Of a stretch of DNA of 64,000 nucleotides, positions 36,849 through 45,627 are shown piece by piece; within the stretch, counting starts at the first letter, position 1, and every line of letters begins with the position of its first letter. Made by a program: the position numbers and the translations under genes. The notes beneath the pieces were generated by a model, which was given only the letters and a program-made list of their open reading frames with translations, searched no databases and was not told where the DNA came from. The DNA is from Alkalispirochaeta americana (lineage in GTDB: Bacteria > Spirochaetota > Spirochaetia > DSM-27196 > Alkalispirochaetaceae): assembly GCF_900156105.1 (NCBI RefSeq), contig NZ_FTMS01000005.1:112742-176741 (forward strand). The letters are read 5' to 3'.

Positions 36849-39800
36849 GAAGGACCTCCTCTTTCTGATCAGCCTTCGGAGAGTTTCCCTGGCTGATGCC
36901 AGGAAGGCGAAGATCACCAGAGCTCCGCTCCCGAAGGGTTTCCATTACTCCCCGATAGGCCGGCGAGATTACCCGGACAAAACGCTCCCGTGCCAGAGGC
37001 CAGTCATCCAGAAGTTGCCGGGCACGAACACTTCCGGTGTACCCCTGGTGACGACGCAGGAGCGGAAGCAATTCTTCCTCGTCAAACCGGTCCAGAGGGG
37101 AAAGCTCAACCATCTCCGGATTGATCAGCTGGGGCAACATCTTCAGGGGATCCCAAACCCAGGCTACCCCACCGCTCATGCCGGCGGCAAAGTTTTTCCC
37201 CACCTCTCCCAGAACGAGAGCACGTCCCCCGGTCATATACTCCAGACCATGATCGCCCAGACCTTCAACAACAACCCAGGCCCCGGAGTTCCGCACGCAA
37301 AATCGTTCCGCCGCCAGGCCTCGCACAAAAGCCTCTCCCGAGGTCGCTCCATAGAAGGCCACATTTCCCACGATCACGTTCTCCTCGGCTGCAAAGGCAG
37401 ACTCCCGGGGCGGATAGACGATCACCCGCCCTCCCGAAAGGCCCTTTCCCACGTAATCGTTGGCCTCGCCCTCAAGCTCCAGGGTGACACCCCGAGCCAG
37501 CCAGGCACCGAAACTCTGCCCGGCGCTTCCCCGGAGACGGATATGAATTGAGTCCGGCTCCAGCCCCTGCGGCGCCAGACGAGTGACTATCTGGTTACTC
37601 AGAAAGGTCCCCACCGATCGGTCGGTATTTTCCAAGGCGAACTCCAGAGATATCGGTTCCCCGGGACCCGAGCCGCCGGCCGGATCGAGCAACGGCTCCA
37701 CCTGGGCAAGGATTGCCCGGTCCAGGATATCTTCCAGGCCATGGTTCTGGGGCTGGCAACAGATCACACCGGAATGCTCCGGGGAAACAGCCAGTGGCGC
37801 CAGCAAGTCCGAAAGATCAACACCGGCGCTCTTCCAGTTTTTCCTGCCCGAACTCATTCGCAGGAGATCTCTCCTGCCCACCATCTCGTCGAAACGCCGA
37901 AACCCCAAGCGTGCCATGATCTCTCGAGTCTCCTGGGCGATGAACTGCATCATCGCCACCACATCTTCGGGCTTTCCCTGGAACTTCTCCCGGAGTTTTT
38001 CGTTTTGTGTGGCTATTCCCACGGGACAGGTGTTTTTTTCGCACTTTCGCATCATGACACAGCCCAAACTGATCAGAGCGCTTGTGGCAAACCCCATCTC
38101 CTCGGCCCCCAAAAGCGCGGCGATCACCACATCACGCCCCGTCTTGATCTGGCCGTCAACCTGGAGCACCACACGGCTTCGCAGATCGTTCATCACCAGA
38201 GTCTGGTGCGTCTCGGCCAACCCCAGTTCCCAGGGGACCCCGGCGTTCTTGATCCCCGTGAGCGGACTCGCCCCGGTTCCCCCATCGTGGCCAGAGACGA
38301 GTATGTGATCGGCATGGGCCTTGGCCACACCGGCCGCAACGGTTCCGACCCCTACCTCGCTCACAAGCTTCACACTGATCCGGGCCGCCTCGTTGGCGTT
38401 TTTCAGATCGAAGATAAGCTGAGCCAGATCCTCTATCGAGTAGATGTCGTGGTGCGGTGGCGGACTAATAAGCCCCACCCCCGGGGTTGAGTGACGGGTG
38501 GCTGCAATCCGGTCAAAGACTTTATGACCCGGCAGCTCCCCCCCCTCGCCCGGCTTTGCTCCCTGGGCCATCTTGATCTGAATCTCGTCGGAGTTGGCAA
38601 GATATTCGATAGTCACTCCGAAGCGCCCCGAAGCGACCTGTTTGATAGCCGAACGCTTGCTGTCCCCTCCCGGAAGGGGGTGAAACCGGGCAGGATCTTC
38701 CCCCCCCTCGCCAGTATTCGATTTTCCCCCAATCCGGTTCATGGCCACGGCCAAAGCCTCATGAGCCTCGGCGCTGATCGAACCGTAACTCATGGCCCCC
38801 GTAACAAAACGCCTCATGATTGCTTCCACGGGCTCTACCTCTTCCAGAGGAATGGGTGGTCCCCCATCGTGAAACGACAAGAGGCCCCGCAGGGTAGCCC
38901 GGGCAGCGGACTCCTCGTTCTGGCGGGAGCTGAAGCGGGAGAAGGCCTGGCGATCATTAAACCGCACCGCCTGCTGGAGATCGGCTATCGCCTGAGGACC
39001 CCAGAGATGCACCTCGCCTCCGGCACGCCACTTATAGTCGCCACCTTCCAGATAGCCAGAACCGATCAGGGGAGGCCTCAGGGGAAAAGCCATCCGATGA
39101 CGCAAGAGGGACTCCCGAGCAAGCTGGGCGAAGCCTGCACCGGCTATGCGGCTGGCTGTTCCTTCAAAGCACCGCTCCACTACTTCCCGTGAGAGCCCCA
39201 GAATTTCGAAAATCTGGGCTCCTTTGTAGGACTCCAGGGTGCTTATTCCCATTTTTCCGAAGACCTTCCTCATGCCCTTTTCCAGGGCCGATCGATAGGA
39301 ATGAAAAAGCTCTTCCCGGGACAGACCGGATTCTATCTCTCCCCGGGCCTGCATATGCGTGATCGCCTGGTAGGCCAGGTAGGGATGAATTGCGTCGGCA
39401 CCGTACCCCAAAAGGGTGCAAACATGGTGCACCTCCCGAGGCTCGCCACTCTCTACCACCAATCCAACCCTGGCCCTCTTCCCAACGCGAACCAGATGAT
39501 GGTGAACCGCTCCTGTAGCCAGGAGAACCGGCACAGGAACCCGACCGGAGGAGATATTCCTGTCCGAGAGAATAATCAGGCTCACTCCCTGATTGATTGC
39601 CGACTCTGCCTGTTCTGCCAGAGACGCCAGGGCAGCTTCCAGAAGCTGCCCTTCCCTGTTCATGACCTGTTCGGGATCACTGAGCCTGACGTCTTCACTG
39701 GAAGGAGATTCCTCCAGAGAATAGGTGCAGTCAAGCTGGAGAGAGCGCCATCCCCTGTGATCAAGGCTGGATATTTTCTCCATCTCTTCCTCCGAGAGGA

Positions 39801-41544
39801 TCGGCTGATCCAACCACAGCCGGTGAACAGCCTCGGCCTCTTGCGCCAGAAGGTTTCCCTCGGGACCTATGAACGATCCCAGGCTCATGACGATCTCTTC
39901 CCGGATGGAATCGATGGGAGGGTTGGTGACCTGGGCAAAGAGTTGCTTGAAGTATTCACAGACAAGACGAGGACGTTCCGAGAGAACAGCCAGGGGCGTA
40001 TCGTTCCCCATGGACCCCAGAGGCTCCTTGCCTGTCTCGGCCATAACCTTGAGGATCAGCTCAAGATGCTCCCGGGTATACCCAAACTCTCGCAAAAGCG
40101 TGGGCACATCGGGAGAATCTGCGTCGCCTGACTGCCCACTCCCGGATGACCGGGAACGCCCGGAAGGGTCACCGTCGGGAATCATCTCCAGAGTCAGTTT
40201 TTGCTCGTCAATCCAGGTCCTGTAGGGATGCTTCCGGGCGTACCCACGCTTTATTTCCTCGTCGTCGACAATACGTTGACGGGAAAAATCCACCAGAAAC
40301 ATCCGGCCGGGCTGAAGCCTTCCCTTCTTCACCACCCTCGCGGGATCGAGCCCTACCGTTCCGGCCTCGCTGGCCATAACCACCAGCCCCTCGTCGGTAA
40401 CGCAGTAGCGACTCGGCCGCAGGCCGTTTCGGTCCAGCACCGCCCCCAGAACTGTACCGTCGGTGAACACAATCGAGGCCGGACCATCCCAGGGTTCCAT
40501 CTGGGCGCTCATGAACTCGTAGAGCGCACGCCGCTCATCGCTCATCAGGCGATCACCCTGCCAGGCCTCGGGAACCATCATCATAACTGCCTCGGGCAAC
40601 TCCCGCCCGCTGCGCAGAAGCAGCTCCAGAAGATTGTCGAAGCTTCCCGAATCGGAGAGGTCCGGTTCAAAGACCGGAAGCATTCCCTCAAGACCATCGC
40701 CAAAGAGATCGCTCCTGAGAACTCCCTGGCGAGCCCGCATCTTGTTCACGTTTCCGCGAAGGGTGTTTATCTCACCGTTGTGACTCATGCAACGCAGAGG
40801 CTGAGCCCGATCCCAGCTGGGAAAAGTATTGGTCGAGAACCGACTGTGGACCATCGCGAAAGGTGTGAGAAATCGCGGGTCCTGCAGATCCCGATAGTAG
40901 CGGAATAGTTGCTCCGGCGTGAGCATACCCTTGTACACCATGGTGCGGGAACTGAGACTGGCAATATAAAAGTGGTTGTCCTGGTCGAAGGAACTGCCGC
41001 GCAAGGTCCGGGTTGCCTTCTTCCTCAGGACATAGAGCTTTCGCTCGAAAGACTCTTGATCCATACCTGCGGGGGCACCCAAAAACATCTGGACCATCAT
41101 CGGCTCCGATGCCCGGGCCGAAGGACCGATCATACTGTTATCCCGGGGAAGATCGCGCCAGCCCAGGAGCGGGAACCCTTCTTCCCGGGCAATCCAGGCG
41201 AGAGAATCCTGGCACGCCTGACGCTCCTCTTCCGAGGGAGGAAGAAAGATCATCCCCAGGGCGTACTGCCCCGGATCAGGGATACTCAACGAGAGCTCTT
41301 CCCGAAGAACGGCCCGCAGAAACTCCTGAGGCAGGGCCGTAAGAACCCCTGCTCCGTCGCCGGTGTTCTCTTCGGCTCCCACAGCACCTCTGTGGGTCAT
41401 TCGAACCAGAACATCCCGGGCCAGGGGCAATATATCAGACCGGGGGGCTCCGGCCAGATGAGCCACAAAGCCGACCCCGCAGGAATCGTGCTCATACTCA
41501 GGGTTGTAGAGACCCTGGGTTCCGGGACGAATAGTTTGTTCCAT
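36841..41544 (-). CDS. gltB: Glutamate synthase (NADPH) large subunit
   Basis: A 1567-residue enzyme making two glutamates from glutamine and 2-oxoglutarate. A short propeptide ends before the Ntn nucleophile Cys22 (HDSCGVGFVA), so autocleavage is expected. The GATase2 domain is followed by the central domain and the FMN/synthase domain (GEGGEDPARFHPL, DEIQIKMAQGAKPGEGGELP, GHDGGTGASPL). The 3Fe-4S cluster lies in CVMMRKCEKNTCPVG, and the GXGXG domain forms the C-terminus. AAGGAG precedes ATG 41544. A sigma-54 type promoter lies just upstream. Confidence 0.97.
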   Translation of the reverse strand: MEQTIRPGTQGLYNPEYEHDSCGVGFVAHLAGAPRSDILPLARDVLVRMTHRGAVGAEENTGDGAGVLTALPQEFLRAVLREELSLSIPDPGQYALGMIFLPPSEEERQACQDSLAWIAREEGFPLLGWRDLPRDNSMIGPSARASEPMMVQMFLGAPAGMDQESFERKLYVLRKKATRTLRGSSFDQDNHFYIASLSSRTMVYKGMLTPEQLFRYYRDLQDPRFLTPFAMVHSRFSTNTFPSWDRAQPLRCMSHNGEINTLRGNVNKMRARQGVLRSDLFGDGLEGMLPVFEPDLSDSGSFDNLLELLLRSGRELPEAVMMMVPEAWQGDRLMSDERRALYEFMSAQMEPWDGPASIVFTDGTVLGAVLDRNGLRPSRYCVTDEGLVVMASEAGTVGLDPARVVKKGRLQPGRMFLVDFSRQRIVDDEEIKRGYARKHPYRTWIDEQKLTLEMIPDGDPSGRSRSSGSGQSGDADSPDVPTLLREFGYTREHLELILKVMAETGKEPLGSMGNDTPLAVLSERPRLVCEYFKQLFAQVTNPPIDSIREEIVMSLGSFIGPEGNLLAQEAEAVHRLWLDQPILSEEEMEKISSLDHRGWRSLQLDCTYSLEESPSSEDVRLSDPEQVMNREGQLLEAALASLAEQAESAINQGVSLIILSDRNISSGRVPVPVLLATGAVHHHLVRVGKRARVGLVVESGEPREVHHVCTLLGYGADAIHPYLAYQAITHMQARGEIESGLSREELFHSYRSALEKGMRKVFGKMGISTLESYKGAQIFEILGLSREVVERCFEGTASRIAGAGFAQLARESLLRHRMAFPLRPPLIGSGYLEGGDYKWRAGGEVHLWGPQAIADLQQAVRFNDRQAFSRFSSRQNEESAARATLRGLLSFHDGGPPIPLEEVEPVEAIMRRFVTGAMSYGSISAEAHEALAVAMNRIGGKSNTGEGGEDPARFHPLPGGDSKRSAIKQVASGRFGVTIEYLANSDEIQIKMAQGAKPGEGGELPGHKVFDRIAATRHSTPGVGLISPPPHHDIYSIEDLAQLIFDLKNANEAARISVKLVSEVGVGTVAAGVAKAHADHILVSGHDGGTGASPLTGIKNAGVPWELGLAETHQTLVMNDLRSRVVLQVDGQIKTGRDVVIAALLGAEEMGFATSALISLGCVMMRKCEKNTCPVGIATQNEKLREKFQGKPEDVVAMMQFIAQETREIMARLGFRRFDEMVGRRDLLRMSSGRKNWKSAGVDLSDLLAPLAVSPEHSGVICCQPQNHGLEDILDRAILAQVEPLLDPAGGSGPGEPISLEFALENTDRSVGTFLSNQIVTRLAPQGLEPDSIHIRLRGSAGQSFGAWLARGVTLELEGEANDYVGKGLSGGRVIVYPPRESAFAAEENVIVGNVAFYGATSGEAFVRGLAAERFCVRNSGAWVVVEGLGDHGLEYMTGGRALVLGEVGKNFAAGMSGGVAWVWDPLKMLPQLINPEMVELSPLDRFDEEELLPLLRRHQGYTGSVRARQLLDDWPLARERFVRVISPAYRGVMETLRERSSGDLRLPGISQGNSPKADQKEEVLHG

Positions 41545-41567
41545 AGATACTCCTTCAACACAAAGAT

Positions 41568-41586
41568 AAGCAATTTTCGTGCCAAA
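41568..41586 (-). promoter_or_regulatory. Sigma-54 (-24/-12) promoter of gltBD
   Basis: On the minus strand TTGGCACGAAAATTGCTT is a full match to the YTGGCACG-N4-TTGC consensus with the required GG-N10-GC spacing (GG at 41583-41582, GC at 41571-41570). The predicted start is near 41559, leaving a ~15-nt leader that holds AAGGAG. Confidence 0.75.
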
Positions 41587-41653
41587 AAAAGTATTTTTTA
41601 ATTTCTTTCGGGGAAAGGAGATAGAAAAACCGGAAAAATGAAGAAGAAAAAGC

Positions 41654-41703
41654 CCTACATATCGGTCGGAAAACCGCCAATATGTAGGACCGATATGTAG
41701 GAC
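41654..41703. promoter_or_regulatory. 14-bp inverted repeat with a third half-site (activator site or argS terminator)
   Basis: CCTACATATCGGTC (41654-41667) and GACCGATATGTAGG (41688-41701) are perfect inverted arms. ATATGTAGGAC occurs twice (41680-41690, 41693-41703). On the minus strand the lower arm is followed by GCTTTTTCTTCTTC, as expected for an argS terminator. The spacing of ~85-130 bp upstream of the -12 also suits an enhancer for sigma-54. Both may be true. Confidence 0.6.
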
Positions 41704-41724
41704 TTATCCTCGAAACACGGGCCG

Positions 41725-43473
41725 CTACATCACTTCCAGAAACGGGATGTTCAGAAGCCCCAGGCCGTGCTGCATTACCTGCATCACCGAGCGGGACAGA
41801 CCCAGACGAAACGTCCGCACCTGAGGGTCCTCGGCCACCGCGATGGGATGATCGTGATAGAAACGGGAGAAGGTCTTTGCCGTCTCGTAGAGATACCCTG
41901 CCAGAAGCGAGGGGTTGAAACCCTGGGCAGCTTCGGCCACCACCTGGGGATACCCGGCGATCCGGTGAAGCAACTGCCACTCCTCCTCTACCAGCTCCCG
42001 AGGCGGCTCAACCTGGGGGGGAGCCGCCTCCTTGCGAAGCATACTGGACACGCGAGCCCCAACGTACTGCAGGTAGGGGCCGGTATTACCCGTAAAAGCA
42101 AGCGATTCCTGGGGATTGAAGATCATATCCTTCACAGGCCCCGTTTGGAGCAGGTAATAGTGAAGCGCACCCAGAGCGATCGCTTCGGCCCGGCGGAGGG
42201 AATCCTCCTGGTCTTCGTCGCGGCCTTTTTTTCGGATCTCTTCCAGAGCCAGCGAGGCCAGTTCGTCGATCAAATCGTCGGCATCCACCACTGTTCCCTC
42301 GCGGGACTTCATTTTTCCCTCGGGAAGGTTCACCATGCCGTAGGCCAGATGGTGCAGATTTTCTGCCCAGGGATACCCCAGACGACGAAGAACCTCAAAA
42401 AGAACCTGAAAGTGATAGCGCTGTTCGCTGGCGACCACGTAGACCAGCTGATCGAAGGACCAGTCCTGTTGCCGCTGAATGGCGGTACCAATATCCTGGG
42501 TCAGGTATAACGACGTCCCGTCAGCCCGGAGGAGGACTTTTTTATCCAACCCGATATCGGTCAGGTCAACCCAGACAGTACCCTTTTCGTCGCGCGAGAA
42601 GAGTCCTTTCTCCAGGCCACGCAGAATTTCGTCCCGTCCCTGGGTGTAAGTCTCGCTCTCGTAATAGACCTGGTCGAAGGAAATCCCCGTGCGTTCGTAG
42701 GTTTTTTCTATCCCCTCGATGGCCCAGCGGTTCATGGCAAGCCACAGTTCATGAACCTGGCTATCGCCTTTTTCCCAGGCCTGGAGGAGCTCCCGGGCCC
42801 GTTCTTCGACGGAAGGGTCCTTCTTCTCCCACTGGGCGTAGCGGACGTAGTAATCGCCCACGAAATGATCGGATTTCTTTCCTTCCGACTCCGGGGTCGC
42901 GCCCTCTCCGAACTCCTGGTAGGCCAACATGGACTTGCAAATGTGAATGCCCCGATCATTGATCAGGTTGACCCGGCGAACCGTGGCACCGGCAGCCCGT
43001 AAAAGACGCGCCACGCTCTCACCCAAAGCGTCGTTTCGCAGATGGCCCAAGTGCAGGGGCTTGTTGGTATTGGGACAGGAGAACTCGATGGTTATTCGCT
43101 GCCCTTCCAGAGCATCGCTGTTACCGTAGGCTCCGAGGGAACTCAACACATCGTTCACCACCTGGGCGCCAACCGAAGGCCGGTCCAGAAAGATGTTCAC
43201 GTAGGGACCCAGCGCTTCGGCGCGTCCACCGGGGATGTCCCTGCCGACCTGAGCCTTTTCCACTTCCATCGCCACGGCCTGGGCGATCGCCTGGGGGTTG
43301 GCACGCAGAACTTTTGCAAAGGGAAACATGGGGAAGGCGATATCCCCTTTCCCGGTATCGGGAGGAGTCTCCACCGAGAGAGCCTGCTCCACCTGTTGCG
43401 GGTCGGCATCGGGGAAAGCCTCTTGTACTGCCCCGGCAACGATCCCTTTCCAAGTACTCCAATAGTGTTTCAT
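41725..43473 (-). CDS. argS: Arginyl-tRNA synthetase
   Basis: A 582-residue class I synthetase. The N-terminal additional domain is followed by the HIGH-type motif NTNKPLHLGHLRN, the KMSKS-type motif NLPEGKMKSREGTVVDAD and the C-terminal DALR anticodon-binding domain ending in MQVMQHGLGLLNIPFLEVM. Length is as expected. No good ribosome site is seen before ATG 43473. A TATGCT box at 43487-43482 would again give a very short leader, but no -35 matches. Confidence 0.96.
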   Translation of the reverse strand: MKHYWSTWKGIVAGAVQEAFPDADPQQVEQALSVETPPDTGKGDIAFPMFPFAKVLRANPQAIAQAVAMEVEKAQVGRDIPGGRAEALGPYVNIFLDRPSVGAQVVNDVLSSLGAYGNSDALEGQRITIEFSCPNTNKPLHLGHLRNDALGESVARLLRAAGATVRRVNLINDRGIHICKSMLAYQEFGEGATPESEGKKSDHFVGDYYVRYAQWEKKDPSVEERARELLQAWEKGDSQVHELWLAMNRWAIEGIEKTYERTGISFDQVYYESETYTQGRDEILRGLEKGLFSRDEKGTVWVDLTDIGLDKKVLLRADGTSLYLTQDIGTAIQRQQDWSFDQLVYVVASEQRYHFQVLFEVLRRLGYPWAENLHHLAYGMVNLPEGKMKSREGTVVDADDLIDELASLALEEIRKKGRDEDQEDSLRRAEAIALGALHYYLLQTGPVKDMIFNPQESLAFTGNTGPYLQYVGARVSSMLRKEAAPPQVEPPRELVEEEWQLLHRIAGYPQVVAEAAQGFNPSLLAGYLYETAKTFSRFYHDHPIAVAEDPQVRTFRLGLSRSVMQVMQHGLGLLNIPFLEVM

Positions 43474-43539
43474 ACCGCCCCAGCATAGCGGAAAAGCAGG
43501 AACAGGGGTAGCCTTTTCAGCGGAAGATCCCCTCGGCTG

Positions 43540-45249
43540 CTAGAGAGCGGGACGCAGGAACATATCGTTTTCCGAGGCCCGTTTTTCCAGAGCACCGATC
43601 TCTCCGATAACTCCCACCAGACGCTGCAGGGCGGAATGAATCTCCTTCAGCTCGTCAATAAGCTCGGCGTTTCGCCGCCCTCCAATCTGTCCGTAGTTTG
43701 CGATGGTATCGTAGGAGCTCCCTGGCCGGGAGTAGAGGATTCCTCCCAAAAGGTTTTTCATCATCTCCAGGGTCGTCTGAAGGCTGGTGATGATCATCTC
43801 GATCTCCCGATCCACCCGGTCGGCCATCTCGCGACGCCGCGAAAGCGGCTCATCGCTGTGGAGCACCTGCCCCCAGTCCCCGCCAGGCATGACAAGAGCC
43901 TCCAGACCAGCCAGATCATCGGGGATTTTTTCGTACTCATTGAAGGTGTCATTGAACTGGGCACGATTTGAGCTCTTGTAAAAGTCTGCTCCGTTCAGAA
44001 TCTGGCGAAGAGGAGACATGGTATTGCGCCAGAGGCTGGACGCAAAGGTCTGCCCGGCCAAAGCCAGATGCCAGTGCCCAAGAAAAAGCCCATCGCTGCC
44101 ATCGGGAAGCCCCTTGATCCGTGTGACACGATCATCGACAACTTCTTCCAGAAGCAGAACCTGATCCTGGACCTGACGGTGCAGGGAAACTCTCAAGGTC
44201 TCCCGGCGAATACGCTCTTCGAGTTTTCCCCGATATATTGAAAGCCAATCGTTCCCGCTGTACTCGGCATCGGGTGGATTCCACCAGGGATCCTCCCGGA
44301 TCAACCGTACCAGAAGCACCAGCGGGTAGTGATCGGCAAACTCCCGGAGCCCGCGGATTACCGTCGCAAGAATTGCCAGCCCCGCCTCGAGCTCTTTCTG
44401 CAACGCCTCGGGTGTATCAAGAGCAATCTGGTCGCAGGAAAGAAGCACCATGTTCTCCAGAGCCAGGGGCTCCAGCGGATCCGAGAGAGAAGACACATCA
44501 CTGGCAAGACGCTCAATGGAGTGGGTTATATAATCGAAGGGACACTGCCGGTCCCCCGTCTCGGCGGAACCGGAAAAAGAGCCGAGAACGCTGTGAAAAG
44601 GAAAGGAACCGATCCGGACAAGATCATCGGCCTGGGAGAGGGCCCGGCGAATGCGAGCGCTACTTTTGGAGGGAATATCAGCAATGCGGTCCTCCAGGTA
44701 ACGGGTGAGATCATGTTTCAGCGTTCGTTCGTTTTGCTCTTCCTGCTGGCTCAGATACTCTTCGGAGGTGCGCTTCAACAGTTTTCCGTTGATCACAGGA
44801 AACTGATCTGCGGCAAGGTGAAAGACCAGCTCCTCCCGCCGCGTCGCCGCCGCGTCAAGATACGGGGTGGCCCGATGCAGAGTGAGCTGCAAAGCCTCCA
44901 GAGAATCGGCGAATCCTCCAAGGAAAATGCCCCGCCGTGCATCCAGGGCATCGCCAGCGATTTTTTGTACTTGCTGTCGCAAACCCGCCAGAACCCACCC
45001 TGTGATTATTGCTTCTCGGGTCTCACTGGTAAAAATCTGCAGAAAAAAGAGTTTTATCTTCCCCCACAGGCCAAGGGATTTTATCTGCTCCTCCAGAGGT
45101 GGCGGCGTATCAATCTCCTCACTAACCAGAGGAGCAAGATCCTGTTCCAGGGATTGCCGGATCGAGGCGAGAACGCTCTCCCGCTCCTCGCGGGAGATGG
45201 ACCGTGCCAAGCGATCAAAAACACTGTTGCCAGCTTTCGTCTGTGCCAT
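43540..45249 (-). CDS. Conserved-looking helical protein of unknown function (569 aa)
   Basis: A 569-residue protein with no signal peptide and one moderately hydrophobic stretch near residue 65 (WGKIKLFFLQIF). It is predicted mainly helical, with acidic patches and heptad-like runs in the C-terminal third (MADRVDREIEMIITSLQTTL). No catalytic motif is apparent. ATG 45249 follows AGGTG, and a promoter at 45259-45288 places the transcript start three bases upstream. It is divergent from the leu leader and followed by argS. I do not recognise the family; a spirochaete-specific protein is plausible. Confidence 0.7.
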   Translation of the reverse strand: MAQTKAGNSVFDRLARSISREERESVLASIRQSLEQDLAPLVSEEIDTPPPLEEQIKSLGLWGKIKLFFLQIFTSETREAIITGWVLAGLRQQVQKIAGDALDARRGIFLGGFADSLEALQLTLHRATPYLDAAATRREELVFHLAADQFPVINGKLLKRTSEEYLSQQEEQNERTLKHDLTRYLEDRIADIPSKSSARIRRALSQADDLVRIGSFPFHSVLGSFSGSAETGDRQCPFDYITHSIERLASDVSSLSDPLEPLALENMVLLSCDQIALDTPEALQKELEAGLAILATVIRGLREFADHYPLVLLVRLIREDPWWNPPDAEYSGNDWLSIYRGKLEERIRRETLRVSLHRQVQDQVLLLEEVVDDRVTRIKGLPDGSDGLFLGHWHLALAGQTFASSLWRNTMSPLRQILNGADFYKSSNRAQFNDTFNEYEKIPDDLAGLEALVMPGGDWGQVLHSDEPLSRRREMADRVDREIEMIITSLQTTLEMMKNLLGGILYSRPGSSYDTIANYGQIGGRRNAELIDELKEIHSALQRLVGVIGEIGALEKRASENDMFLRPAL

Positions 45250-45258
45250 ATCACCTGC

Positions 45259-45288
45259 AATATACCAGATAACAGCCCCTGTGAACAA
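45259..45288 (-). promoter_or_regulatory. Promoter of the 569-aa ORF, near-leaderless
   Basis: TTGTTC (45288-45283), an 18-bp spacer and TATATT (45264-45259). The predicted start is 45252, three bases before ATG 45249. Confidence 0.45.
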
Positions 45289-45378
45289 AAAACAACCCTT
45301 TTCTTTTTCTTTTCGAGGGTTATTTCCTTTCCCGAGGAGTCTGTTCCTGAGAAAAAAGCGTCCGGAAAGATTTTTTTC

Positions 45379-45407
45379 TTGACAGATATCCCAAAATCGA
45401 CAAGTAT
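45379..45407 (+). promoter_or_regulatory. Promoter of the leu leader and leuA-cimA
   Basis: A perfect -35 TTGACA (45379-45384), a 17-bp spacer and a weak -10 AAGTAT (45402-45407). The predicted start, 45414, is two bases before the leader ATG. Confidence 0.5.
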
Positions 45408-45415
45408 CTAGGGAA

Positions 45416-45505
45416 ATGCGCGGAATACTGAACGTGACGATCATCCTACTACCCCTTCTCGGCCTCATTATTATTGGTGGGCGTGGAGTAGGTGTGGGAG
45501 GATAA
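45416..45505 (+). CDS. Branched-chain amino-acid leader peptide (29 aa)
   Basis: ATG 45416 to TAA 45503-45505 encodes 29 residues, of which 6 are Ile, 6 Leu and 3 Val. They are concentrated in the run VTIILLPLLGLIIIGG, so translation should stall when charged Ile or Leu tRNA is short. It is followed by an attenuator and then leuA and cimA, enzymes of Leu and Ile synthesis. Length, composition and position match leader peptides of ilv/leu operons in other bacteria. The tail after the Ile run is Gly/Val-rich and encodes the antiterminator strand. Confidence 0.85.
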   Translation: MRGILNVTIILLPLLGLIIIGGRGVGVGG

Positions 45506-45565
45506 CCCCCGGCGATTCGTCGTGGAACGAGGCCGTCTTCCCACCGGGAAGACGGCCTTTTTTTT
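45494..45565 (+). terminator. Leu/Ile attenuator: terminator and competing antiterminator
   Basis: Terminator: AGGCCGTCTTCCC (45530-45542), loop ACC, GGGAAGACGGCCT (45546-45558), a perfect 13-bp stem followed by T's to 45565. Antiterminator: GTGGGAGG (45494-45501), the last codons of the leader ORF, can pair with CTTCCCAC (45537-45544), which is the terminator's 5' arm and loop. A ribosome stalled on the Ile/Leu codons leaves 45494-45501 free. A ribosome at the stop codon covers it and lets the terminator form. Confidence 0.85.
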
Positions 45566-45627
45566 CGCCACAGCAGTTGGCCGCATAATGGGCTTCAAGG
45601 AACCAACACGGAAAAGGGAGAGAGGAA

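Noticed and set aside
41641..41724. NtrC binding site upstream of gltB
   Set aside because: The palindrome does not resemble the NtrC consensus; only an unspecified activator site or a terminator is claimed.
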